Assembly: GCA_965222765.1 (NCBI GenBank)
Contig: CBDCVG010000093.1
Span: forward strand, 186,001 to 250,000
Length of the DNA: 64,000 bases
Source: Caldora sp965222765
GTDB taxonomy: Bacteria; Cyanobacteriota; Cyanobacteriia; Cyanobacteriales; Coleofasciculaceae
Direction: 5' to 3'
Both the position numbers and the translations under genes were made by a program. Of the stretch, positions 42,391-51,023 are shown one piece after another. How positions within the stretch are numbered: the stretch's first letter is position 1; every line of letters starts with the position of its first letter. The notes under the pieces were generated by a model. The model was not told where the DNA came from. It saw nothing but the letters and a program-made list of their open reading frames with translations, and ran no database searches.

Positions 42391-43860
42391 ATGCGATCGC
42401 GAGCTATTAGAGAAGGTTCCGTTGGATTATTAATCTTGGCGGGAGTGGGAGTATTTGGGGGTTTAGTTTTGTGGCTCCTTGGCTTTAATCCCAGAAACCG
42501 CACTTACCAATTCACTGTAAGTTTTCCTGAAATCATAGGCATGGAATCCGGTGCAGCAGTACGTTATCGTGGTTCCCAAGTAGGTAAAATCAGGGAGGTT
42601 AAACCCGGCACTAATGGCATAGACGTGGTGATTGAAATTGAGCGTGCTGACTTGTTAATCCCTCAGGATGTCAAAATTGAGGCCAATCAAGTAGGTTTAA
42701 TTAGTCAAACGAGTGTTGACATAACACCCAAACAACTGCTTACAGAAGATTCACTTTCCCTCAATCCTTTGAGTACCCAATGTCCATCTGAGGAGATTAT
42801 TTGTCATGAGGATCGTCTCAATGGTGAGGTTGGTGTCAGTTTAATGGAACTGTTGCGGCAAACTACTCGCGTAGCTCAAGCTTACTCCACTCCTGAATTC
42901 TTTGATAATGTCAATGCTCTAACCAAAAACGCCTCTATTGCTGTTGGTGGGGTATCGAAACTCACCAACGAATTAGCCTTGTTGTCTCGCTCAGTACGAG
43001 GGGAACTAGGGGGTTTTGCGGAAACTGCTGATTCTCTGACTACCACAGCAAATCAGACTTTGACTCAAGTAGGTTCTGCTGCTGAGCGCTTTAGTGAAAC
43101 TGCCGACAAAATTGGTAGTACTACTGAGCGCTTTGGTGAGACTGCTGACAAGATTGGTAGTACTACTGAGCTAACTGGAAACCAACTTAATCAGCTAATG
43201 ACCTCTGCTAATGAGCTGTTGGTAACTAATCGAGCGAATCTAGTTGGTGGCTTGGATAGTCTTCGTCAAAACAGTGAGCAGTTGAGTGGTTTATTGGGTG
43301 ATTTGAGCGGTACAGTGACAAAGGTTAACAGTACTATAGATCAAGCTAAGTTTGTAGAACTAATAGATAATTTTGAAACTCTCTCCGCTAATGCCGCAGC
43401 AGCATCGGAAAATTTCAAGGATATTTCCACATCTTTGAACTCTCAACAAAATATAGTCTTGCTACAACAGACTCTGGAGTCAGCAAGGGCGACTTTTGCT
43501 AATGCTCAAAAGATTACCGCTGATTTAGATGATTTGACTGGTGATCCAGATTTCCGCAACAATCTCAAAGAATTAGTCAATGGATTGGGTAGCCTAGTAT
43601 CTACAACACAGCAACTGCAACAGCAAGTTGAGGTTGCTCAGTCTCTAGAACCCGTCAGTGATGCCATTAGCACAGCTACTGTTACACCACTGTCTGATGA
43701 AACCTATCAACCTAACTTTGAGGAAGCAACTTTCATTGGTAGACAAACCCTAGAAGAGAAGGAAGAGGAGGATGATGAAGAAAACCAGATTGCTCAAGGG
43801 GATGATCAATCCTCTTCTCCACTCTTTCTTCCCCATTCCCCATTTCCTGAGCAATATTGA
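42391..43860 (+). CDS. mlaD: MCE-domain lipid-binding protein (MlaD-like)
   Basis: 489 residues: one N-terminal membrane anchor (SVGLLILAGVGVFGGLVLWL), then an MCE domain at ~40-125 (YQFTVSFPEIIGMESGAAVR, YRGSQVGKIREVK). A long helical/coiled-coil region (~165-430) follows, with repeats such as AERFSETADKIGSTTE. The acidic low-complexity tail has DDDEE-like stretches. It is periplasmic, forming a hexameric lipid channel with the ATPase and an MlaE-type permease. The ATG at 42391 has a GGGAGG ribosome-binding site; the upstream TTG at 42361 is less likely. A duplicated motif (ERFSETADKIGSTT / ERFGETADKIGSTT) suggests recent repeat growth. Confidence 0.85.
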   Translation: MRSRAIREGSVGLLILAGVGVFGGLVLWLLGFNPRNRTYQFTVSFPEIIGMESGAAVRYRGSQVGKIREVKPGTNGIDVVIEIERADLLIPQDVKIEANQVGLISQTSVDITPKQLLTEDSLSLNPLSTQCPSEEIICHEDRLNGEVGVSLMELLRQTTRVAQAYSTPEFFDNVNALTKNASIAVGGVSKLTNELALLSRSVRGELGGFAETADSLTTTANQTLTQVGSAAERFSETADKIGSTTERFGETADKIGSTTELTGNQLNQLMTSANELLVTNRANLVGGLDSLRQNSEQLSGLLGDLSGTVTKVNSTIDQAKFVELIDNFETLSANAAAASENFKDISTSLNSQQNIVLLQQTLESARATFANAQKITADLDDLTGDPDFRNNLKELVNGLGSLVSTTQQLQQQVEVAQSLEPVSDAISTATVTPLSDETYQPNFEEATFIGRQTLEEKEEEDDEENQIAQGDDQSSSPLFLPHSPFPEQY

Positions 43861-44035
43861 AATCGCTGTAACTTAGAATGAAAGTACTGTATAGGTATTG
43901 AGAGGGGCTTTTTGTAAGAATTCTTAATATCAGTCCTCATCAAATCAGTTTAATCTAGCCCTTTAGGCAGTTTTTTTTGCGGTTTTGTAGGCAAAAATAC
44001 AACAGTAGTCAACCATTAGTGAAAGGAAATTTGGT

Positions 44036-44785
44036 ATGAGTGGGAATTTTGCAGCCAAGTTGCGTGAGGAAACAAAAAAAGCTCACACGGCAGCGGAAAA
44101 TATGGGGTTTATCAAATGCTTTTTAAGAGGAACAGTGGAGAAAGGCTCTTACCGGAAGCTGACATCTAACCTCTACTTCGTCTACTCAGCGATGGAAGAG
44201 GAAATGGAAAAGCATCAAAATCACCCAGTTGTCTCCAAAATCTACTTTACACAGCTCAACCGGAAAAACTCCTTAGAGCAAGATTTATCTTACTACTACG
44301 GTGCTAACTGGAAAGAGGAGATATCTCCTTCCCCAGCAGCTCAAGATTATGTAGAGCACATTCGGCAAGTATCTGCTTCTGAGCCTGAACTATTGGTTGC
44401 TCATTCCTACACTCGTTACATAGGTGACTTATCTGGTGGACAGATTCTCAAGAACATTGCCCAGCGAGCTATGAATTTATCCGATGATGAGGGCTTGGCT
44501 TTTTATAGCTTCCCAGATATTCCCGATGAAAAGGGATTCAAGAACAACTATCGGCAAATGCTCAATGAGTTGCCCATTGATGAAGCTACTGAGGATCGGA
44601 TTGTAGAGGAAGCTAATGCCACTTTTCGCATGAATATGAAGGTGTTCGAGGAATTAGAAGGCAGCTTGATCAAAGCTATTGGTCAGATGTTCTTCAACTC
44701 TCTGACACGTCGTCGTCGCGTTGGCAGTACTGAAGTTGCTCCAGGTGAGAAGTCGCGCAAAAATAAATTGCCTATTACAGGTTAA
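44036..44785 (+). CDS. ho1: Heme oxygenase
   Basis: 249 residues. It opens heme to biliverdin IXalpha, the precursor of phycobilins, using reduced ferredoxin. The proximal heme ligand is His17 in KKAHTAAENMGFIKCFLRG. The distal helix is YTRYIGDLSGGQILKNIAQR. Length and both motifs fit the cyanobacterial HO1 type. A GAAAGGAA ribosome-binding site is 9 bp upstream. It is monocistronic. Confidence 0.95.
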   Translation: MSGNFAAKLREETKKAHTAAENMGFIKCFLRGTVEKGSYRKLTSNLYFVYSAMEEEMEKHQNHPVVSKIYFTQLNRKNSLEQDLSYYYGANWKEEISPSPAAQDYVEHIRQVSASEPELLVAHSYTRYIGDLSGGQILKNIAQRAMNLSDDEGLAFYSFPDIPDEKGFKNNYRQMLNELPIDEATEDRIVEEANATFRMNMKVFEELEGSLIKAIGQMFFNSLTRRRRVGSTEVAPGEKSRKNKLPITG

Positions 44786-45623
44786 TTTCGATAAGGATTG
44801 AATAACGCCATTCCTTCAGTACCAAGAGTTACACCTCTCAATTAGTATGCAGAAATAGGATACTTATTGCTGCGCGATTACTGAGTAACTCAACTTGATT
44901 ATTAGAGCGTATCTAGATTACTCATCACAACCCTGGAAGCGGAATGGCGATTCAGCCGTCATCCAGCTTCCAGGATTATCACTTTTTACAAAAGCTAATA
45001 AAGATATTGAATTTTCTAGATATTTTATCTACGTACTATAGATTTTATCTATGTATAAGATAATACTTTTTCTGAAATCCCAAACTCTGAAATCCCGAAC
45101 ATTAAGGGAAATATTTTTTGCACAAATGTTTTCATTTGTTTTCAGATTATCTAAGTTTATCTTTACCCAAAATTTACATAACATATAACACTAATTAAAG
45201 TAAGTATTCAGTTTTATTGCTGAAACCCTTTATTAACAAGGATTGTAGCCAACCATTCCCTCAACTATAAAGTTATTTATATATATTTTTTCTGTAAAGA
45301 TACACCTTAGGTAGTAGATCTACCCATAGAAGCAATGGCATTCTTAAATTAAGATTAAAAAGTTATTTTCAGATTGCGAAGTTTTAAAGAAAAACCTAGA
45401 CTCCATCTAGGTAAAACGATAAGAATAAAAGCATCGTAACTTTTCTTGACAAAACATCAGAACCTCGCAATCTACCCTACTATTTTTGACTCTTGTGTCT
45501 ATACAAGAGAGTCATGACTAACACTTCGGCGATTAATCATACAAACGCCGCAGTATCTCTTGGCTGCCTACAGAATCAATAATTAACATTGTCAACCTCT
45601 AGTTTTTTTGGAGCAATCAGGTC
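44786..45623. other. 838-bp AT-rich intergenic region
   Basis: It contains a stem-loop at 44932-44974 (CCTGGAAGC and GCTTCCAGG, perfect 9 bp, followed by a weak T tract), a possible terminator for ho1. Another imperfect stem lies at 45488-45513 (GACTCTTG ... CAAGAGAGTC). The rest is AT-rich without an open frame of note; the long stretch before the P-domain gene may hold a long 5' untranslated leader. Confidence 0.5.
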
Positions 45624-46208
45624 ATGTCTCAGAAAATCGCAAACACCTTAACTGCAGCTGTATACGTTGATAGCACAACAAATACTGAAGCTAATGCTTC
45701 AAATGCGGCAGAAAATGTTAGTAATTTAACAAATAATAGTGATTGCTCTTCAACTTTTGTAGGAAAAGGTGGCAATATTCCTGATGGTGTCGGTAGCTTT
45801 CAGGATGAAATTGTGATTAGCGAAGACTTCCGTATCACTGATGTAAGTATTACTCTCAAAGACATAGTCCACACTTGGGTTGGTGATTTGAGCGTGCGTT
45901 TACGCCACCTAGAGACAAATACTGTTGTAGATCTGTTCCAACGACCTGGTCAACCACAATTCTCTTCTAGTGGTTATTGTAATGACCTCAAAGGTGATTA
46001 TAGTTTTAGCGATCGCAGTAACTGCAACTTTGAACATACAGCTGGCACTCATTCTGTCATCCCCAGTGGTGTATATACATCACTCCAATCTCTGTCAGTA
46101 TTTAACGGTATGTCAGGTAGCGGAACTTGGCAGTTGATTATCAAAGATAGTTCTGCTGGTGATTCCGGTTGCCTAAGTGGCTGGAGTCTAAACTTTGAGC
46201 GTGAATAA
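45624..46208 (+). CDS. Proprotein convertase P-domain protein
   Basis: 194 residues. Residues ~55-190 form a P-domain (PF01483-type jelly roll): ISEDFRITDVSITLKDIVHT, WVGDLSVRLRHLETNTVV, and the closing FNGMSGSGTWQLIIKDSSAG DSGCLSGWSLNF. P-domains usually sit behind subtilisin-like proteases; here it stands alone with an Asn/Thr-rich head and no signal peptide. Four or more cysteines suggest export by a non-classical route, or calcium/disulphide stabilisation. It may assist a protease encoded elsewhere; the subtilase at 12325 has no P-domain. Confidence 0.8.
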   Translation: MSQKIANTLTAAVYVDSTTNTEANASNAAENVSNLTNNSDCSSTFVGKGGNIPDGVGSFQDEIVISEDFRITDVSITLKDIVHTWVGDLSVRLRHLETNTVVDLFQRPGQPQFSSSGYCNDLKGDYSFSDRSNCNFEHTAGTHSVIPSGVYTSLQSLSVFNGMSGSGTWQLIIKDSSAGDSGCLSGWSLNFERE

Positions 46209-46421
46209 GGGAACACTGAAAAGCTAATGGCTAATAGCTATTAGCTATTAGCTAATCTTTTAAGAAACACTTCCAAAAGAAGTGATGGTGTGGGGTGTAG
46301 GGTATCAATTGTGGAACTGGCATCTTGCCAGTTGTGCTCTGAGAAACCCTATCTCCCCACCCTTTTTTTCGCTCACCCCCCGACTCCCTACTCCCTGCCT
46401 CGTCAGACAACCATTACTCAT
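46209..46421. repeat. Repeat-rich intergenic region
   Basis: A TAGCTATTAGCTATTAGCTAA array at ~46234-46254, then the 47-bp dispersed repeat (46287-46333) shared with 26891-26937. No gene. Confidence 0.7.
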
Positions 46422-49400
46422 TTAAAAACTGTCGTTCAAGGCAGGGACGCAACGATCGCATAATGTAGGATGCTCAGGATCAGTACCAACATAGGTTGAG
46501 TAATTCCAGCAGCGATCGCATTTTTCTCCTTCTGCTTTGACTATACCAACCTGGAGTATCTCTGACTGGGAGTTGTACTTGGTACTTTCAATCGCTTCAG
46601 GGGAATCCACTAGTTCTACCTGAGAGGCTAAAAATAGATAGCGCAACTCGTCTACATTGTTAGTTGGCTCTGATTGCACATCACTAACCATGCCAGAAGT
46701 CTCACTTGCTTCAATTTTTCCTTGGTGGCTCATCCCTGGAAGCTGAGGGAGTGTTTCTTCAGTTAGGGAATCTACTAGTACAGTAGTAGACTCTCCCACA
46801 GTCAGTTTTTTGAAGGAGCCAATATTCTCTGACAACTCTTGGCGATTGGCGGCAAAGAGTAGATAGCGCACCAGAAACCAGCTACTGTAACCCGTACCAA
46901 TTAGGGTAAAAAATGTTTGAAATAGCGGAAACCCATTGATCACAGCTATTACCTCTAGCATTACCTTAGAGAGGATTAATGTTGCCAGGATCAAGCCAAC
47001 TGTTACTAGTGAACGTTGATTGTCTTGGTAAAATTTATTCACTTCCAGGGGTAAAGCAGTCAGCAACTGAATAGCTGTTTCCCACTGCAGCTTCTGCTCT
47101 GGCTCTAAGGAAGTTAGCTCACCTATGGCTTCTACTGCTAACTCTGCTGATGGTTGTGGCTCTGGGGTAACTAGTTCTTCGGGTTCAACTGTAGGTGTTA
47201 CTACTGTTGTCTTCGTCAGGTTGAGAATCTGTAACTGCTCTCTTAACTCCTCGTTGGGAACATACAGTAATACCTTGGCTTCCAACGAAGAGCCAATCAT
47301 TTTTTCTACCCTGGCTTGTTCAAGCACTTTGTTAACTTCAGTGCGGATGGTGCGCAAGGTATTCCAGGAGGTAGCTAATTCTGGATTTTTCCACTGCTCT
47401 TCTAACTTCACCCAACCAGACTCAAATACTGACTGGTAAGGTTTTTGGTAAGGTATGTATTGCCAGATATCTTCTGCTAAATGGCACAGTACCGGTGCGA
47501 TCGCTATTGCTAAATTTTCCAATGCTACTGCTAGTACTGTCTGACAACTGCGACGGCGTGGAGAGTTGGAAGAGCTGATGTAGAGTCTATCTTTTGCTAT
47601 ATCTAGATAGAAGTTGGACAAATCCACTACGCAGAAATTTTGTACTGCTTGGAAGAAGCGGAAGAATTGATAACTTTCAAAGGCTTCTGTTACATCTGCA
47701 AACACTTCAGTAATCCGGTGCAGCATGTACTGATCTAATTCTGGTAACTCCTCGTAAGGTACTGCATGTTTCTCTGGCTCAAAATCATGGAGATTACCCA
47801 ACAGGAAGCGGGATGTGTTGCGAATCTTGCGATAGACATCCGACAGCTGCTTGAGGATATTTTTACTTAAGGGAACATCCGAAGAGTAATCCACCGAAGA
47901 CACCCACAGACGGAGGATATCTGCACCATAAGGCGGCTCTGCTTGCTGGTTTTTACCTCCCTCAATTACAATCTTTGGGTCAATCACATTACCCAAAGAT
48001 TTGCTCATCTTGCGACCTTGTTCATCTAAGGTAAAGCCATGGGTGAGAACAGTTTTGTAAGGAGCAAAGCCATTAGTAGCAACGCTGGTGAGTAAACTGG
48101 ACTGGAACCAACCTCGATGTTGATCTGAACCTTCTAGATACAAGTCTGCTGGATAGCGCAGTGCTTCTCGCTGATTGCTCACTGCTGCCCAGGAGGAGCC
48201 GGAGTCAAACCAGACATCCATGGTATCGGTTCCTTTGCGGTAAGACTGGCTCTTACCACGATATTTTTCTGGCAGGAGTTCTTCTATTGGTAGTTCCCAC
48301 CAGGCATCGGAGCCTTTTTCGGCGATAATTGCTTGGACATGGGCGATAGTTTCTTGGTTGAGCAGAACTTCCCCTGTCTCTTTCTCATAGAACACTGGGA
48401 TGGGGACACCCCAGCTCCTTTGACGGGAAATACACCAATCGGAGCGGTCTGATACCATCGGGGTAATGCGGTTTTCCCCTTGAGCAGGAATCCAGTTAAC
48501 CGAGGCGATCGCTTTTAGTGCTTCTTCCCGGAATCCTTCTACTGAGGCAAACCACTGTTCCGTTGCCCGGAAGATTGTGGGTTTTTTGGTGCGCCAATCG
48601 TAGGGATATTTGTGGTTGTAAGGTTCTTCTTTAAGTAAGGAACCAGCTTTAGCTAGGGCTTCGACTACTGCTCCATTACCTTCCCCTAGGACATTCAACC
48701 CGGCAAACTGTTCTGCTTCTTTGGTAAAATTCCCTTTAGCATCCACTGGTGAGAGGATCGGTAAACCATAACGTTTACCAACTGCAAAGTCCTCCTGTCC
48801 ATGACCTGGAGCCGTATGTACTAAACCCGTACCCGACTCAGTTGTGACATAATCGCCACCGATAACAATTTCACTTTCCCGGTCAAACAGGGGATGTTGG
48901 TAAGTAGAATGTTCTAAATCCTTTCCTTTTACTGTAGCTTTAACTACCAGCTGGCTTCCCAGTTTCTCCGATAACTTTTCTACCAATTCCGCTGCCACTA
49001 GTAGGTATTGCTTTTTGGGACTTGCTTCTTGGGACTTGTCTTTCTTACTCTTCTTAAACCCCTTGTTGGCTTTGGAGCCAGTTGCTGAACCTCGAAGATT
49101 GGCTAAAGTGTCTCCAAAGCTCTTGGACTTACGGCTAGTTTTAGTTGTAGCTTTGCTGCCTTCCTCCTTCGTAGAGGGGGTTAGGGGAGTGGAGACAGCA
49201 GAAGCAACTTCTACTACTGCATAAGTTAGTTCTGGATTCACCGCTACTGCGAGGTTACCGGGAATTGTCCAGGGAGTTGTTGTCCAGATAGCAACACCCA
49301 GATTAGGTAAAAATGGCTCTAAGACATCTTTCACTGCTGGTGCTGGCTTAGTCATCCGGAAGCCTGCATAGATACTGCGAGAGACATGTCCTTCTGGATA

Positions 49401-50012
49401 TTCTAATTCCGCTTCTGCTAAGGCTGTCCGGGAACTGGGACTCCAGTGAACTGTCTTCAAACCCCGATATATATAGCCTTTCAATACCATTTGACCAAAA
49501 ACCCCAATCTGAGCTGCCTCGTATTCCGGGTTCAAGGTGAGGTAAGGATGCTCCCAATCTCCCCAAACACCATAGCGTTGGAAACCCTTACTCTGCTCTT
49601 CTACTGCTTTGAGGGCGAACTGCCGAGCTTTACGTCGTAGTTTCAGTTGTGTCAGTTCCTGCCGCTCCTGTGACTTCATGGCTTGCAGGACTTTCAGCTC
49701 AATTGGCAAGCCGTGGCAATCCCAACCAGGGACGTAACGTACCTTACGTCCTTGCAGCAATTGATACTTATTAATAATATCTTTTAGGACTTTGTTGAGG
49801 GCATGACCCATATGCAGGGAACCATTAGCATAAGGTGGTCCATCATGCAAGATAAAAATTTCGCCAGGGTTGTTCTGTGACAGGCGATCGTAAATTTGAT
49901 GTTCTTCCCAATATTGTTGCAGTTCCGGTTCCCGCTTGACAGCGTTCGCCCGCATGTCAAACTTGGTCTTGGGTAGATTTACGGTATTTTTGTAGGCTTT
50001 GGATGCTGTCAC
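46422..50012 (-). CDS. ileS: Isoleucyl-tRNA synthetase with membrane-anchoring CAAD domain
   Basis: 1196 residues, class I synthetase charging tRNA-Ile. The HIGH motif is HMGH (67-70), the KMSKS loop is GRKMSKSLGN (~667) and the C-terminal zinc site is CDRCWNYS ... CDRC. Two additions stand out. A Lys/Ser-rich insert of ~65 residues in the editing region (~267-335, KATTKTSRKSKSFGDTLANL). And, between the anticodon-binding region and the zinc site (~960-1065), a CAAD domain with two hydrophobic helices (LVTVGLILATLILSKVML, LFQTFFTLIGTGYSSWFLVR), which in cyanobacteria anchors several synthetases to thylakoid membranes. The usual length without these is about 950-1000. Confidence 0.95.
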   Translation of the reverse strand: MTASKAYKNTVNLPKTKFDMRANAVKREPELQQYWEEHQIYDRLSQNNPGEIFILHDGPPYANGSLHMGHALNKVLKDIINKYQLLQGRKVRYVPGWDCHGLPIELKVLQAMKSQERQELTQLKLRRKARQFALKAVEEQSKGFQRYGVWGDWEHPYLTLNPEYEAAQIGVFGQMVLKGYIYRGLKTVHWSPSSRTALAEAELEYPEGHVSRSIYAGFRMTKPAPAVKDVLEPFLPNLGVAIWTTTPWTIPGNLAVAVNPELTYAVVEVASAVSTPLTPSTKEEGSKATTKTSRKSKSFGDTLANLRGSATGSKANKGFKKSKKDKSQEASPKKQYLLVAAELVEKLSEKLGSQLVVKATVKGKDLEHSTYQHPLFDRESEIVIGGDYVTTESGTGLVHTAPGHGQEDFAVGKRYGLPILSPVDAKGNFTKEAEQFAGLNVLGEGNGAVVEALAKAGSLLKEEPYNHKYPYDWRTKKPTIFRATEQWFASVEGFREEALKAIASVNWIPAQGENRITPMVSDRSDWCISRQRSWGVPIPVFYEKETGEVLLNQETIAHVQAIIAEKGSDAWWELPIEELLPEKYRGKSQSYRKGTDTMDVWFDSGSSWAAVSNQREALRYPADLYLEGSDQHRGWFQSSLLTSVATNGFAPYKTVLTHGFTLDEQGRKMSKSLGNVIDPKIVIEGGKNQQAEPPYGADILRLWVSSVDYSSDVPLSKNILKQLSDVYRKIRNTSRFLLGNLHDFEPEKHAVPYEELPELDQYMLHRITEVFADVTEAFESYQFFRFFQAVQNFCVVDLSNFYLDIAKDRLYISSSNSPRRRSCQTVLAVALENLAIAIAPVLCHLAEDIWQYIPYQKPYQSVFESGWVKLEEQWKNPELATSWNTLRTIRTEVNKVLEQARVEKMIGSSLEAKVLLYVPNEELREQLQILNLTKTTVVTPTVEPEELVTPEPQPSAELAVEAIGELTSLEPEQKLQWETAIQLLTALPLEVNKFYQDNQRSLVTVGLILATLILSKVMLEVIAVINGFPLFQTFFTLIGTGYSSWFLVRYLLFAANRQELSENIGSFKKLTVGESTTVLVDSLTEETLPQLPGMSHQGKIEASETSGMVSDVQSEPTNNVDELRYLFLASQVELVDSPEAIESTKYNSQSEILQVGIVKAEGEKCDRCWNYSTYVGTDPEHPTLCDRCVPALNDSF

Positions 50013-50150
50013 AGTCTGACGCCAAAATATAGTGGGGCAATTTTTAATCTATCTATTATCCATGAGAACTTACCCTAACTTCAACCTTTTGTGTTAACTC
50101 ATCCCCCGGAAGACAGAACGGGGGATGCAAGTGTTAATGGTGTCTTAGGT
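50013..50150. other. Intergenic region upstream of ileS
   Basis: It holds the ileS promoter and a stem at 50102-50125 (ATCCCCCG ... CGGGGGAT) resembling the IS200/IS605-type hairpins seen at 41369. Confidence 0.5.
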
Positions 50151-50453
50151 GTAGGTTGGGTGGAGCCGACAGCCTAACCCAACACTTCTTGCTAGGACTT
50201 ACGCACCCAGCTGTGATAAGCACTTACACAGAATTATTTGCCTATTCTCGATCGCTGTGACCCTTATACTGTCAGGCTTTGAATTTTGGGCAATGTGTAA
50301 TTAATTTTGTGTACCTGCTTACTCAACGTAAGAAAAGCATTCTCTTGCGGCTGGGAGATCCTTCGCTATCGCTCAGGATGACAGAATTGCGTTACGGTGC
50401 GTAAGTCCTACTTGCATATTCTGTTGGGTTTCACTTCGTTACACCCAACCTAC
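50151..50453. repeat. Palindromic repeat (GTAGGTTGGGTG...CACCCAACCTAC) split by a MITE
   Basis: The outer 12-bp arms are perfect inverted repeats at 50151-50162 and 50442-50453. They form an ~80-bp palindromic unit once the 218-bp MITE plus one 5-bp target duplication is removed. Confidence 0.75.
50193..50410. repeat. 218-bp MITE with 15-bp terminal repeats and CTTGC target duplication
   Basis: TIRs TAGGACTTACGCACC and GGTGCGTAAGTCCTA are perfect. CTTGC flanks both sides (50188-50192, 50411-50415). It has no coding capacity. Confidence 0.85.
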
Positions 50454-50614
50454 ATTTTTAGCTGTGTCACGCCACTACATTCTTAAATTCTAAATTCTAA
50501 ATTCTAAATTTCCCAACCGGTTTCTAAACCACCAAATTAGCTGTACCACGGCACTATACCCCCTCTCCTCTTGGTATAATTGAGGTAATCATTTGAAACA
50601 AATGGAAGGACGAC

Positions 50615-50983
50615 ATGACTTTTGAAGAAATGCAAAAAATCATCGAAGACATGTTGTCTGTTCAACGAGAACTTCAAGAAAGCCAACTTCAACTCAAGGA
50701 AAGACATCTCGAATTTGAGGACAGACAAGCAAAATTTGAGGAGAGACAACTCAAACTAGAAGAAAGTCAACTCAAATTTAAGGAAAGCCAAGAAACTCAA
50801 AAACTTGTCCTAGATGAATTGATTCACAAGTATGGAGATTTAGCGGAAAATTCCATACGACAAAGAGAAATTCTTGATCGCTTAATTGGTTATAGTTTAA
50901 CCAATGAGTCGGATCATCTTAATTTAGAGGAAAAGTTACAAGCACTAGAAGCTAGAATCAAACGTTTTGAAAATCAAACTTGA
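50615..50983 (+). CDS. Coiled-coil protein of unknown function
   Basis: 122 residues, almost entirely a charged coiled coil with an undecapeptide-like repetition (LQLKERHLEFEDRQAKFEER, QLKLEESQLKFKESQ) over residues ~20-70 and a second helix ending LQALEARIKRFENQT. The GGAAGGA ribosome-binding site supports the ATG. Similar small coiled-coil genes are multicopy in filamentous cyanobacteria. The function is unknown; it may be a structural or oligomerisation protein. Confidence 0.75.
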   Translation: MTFEEMQKIIEDMLSVQRELQESQLQLKERHLEFEDRQAKFEERQLKLEESQLKFKESQETQKLVLDELIHKYGDLAENSIRQREILDRLIGYSLTNESDHLNLEEKLQALEARIKRFENQT

Positions 50984-51023
50984 TCCACACTCCTATCAAC
51001 CCTCCTATTCGCCAGCGGCATCC

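Noticed and set aside
44932..44974. Riboswitch downstream of heme oxygenase
   Set aside because: Only a simple 9-bp stem-loop is seen; no conserved riboswitch core is recognisable.
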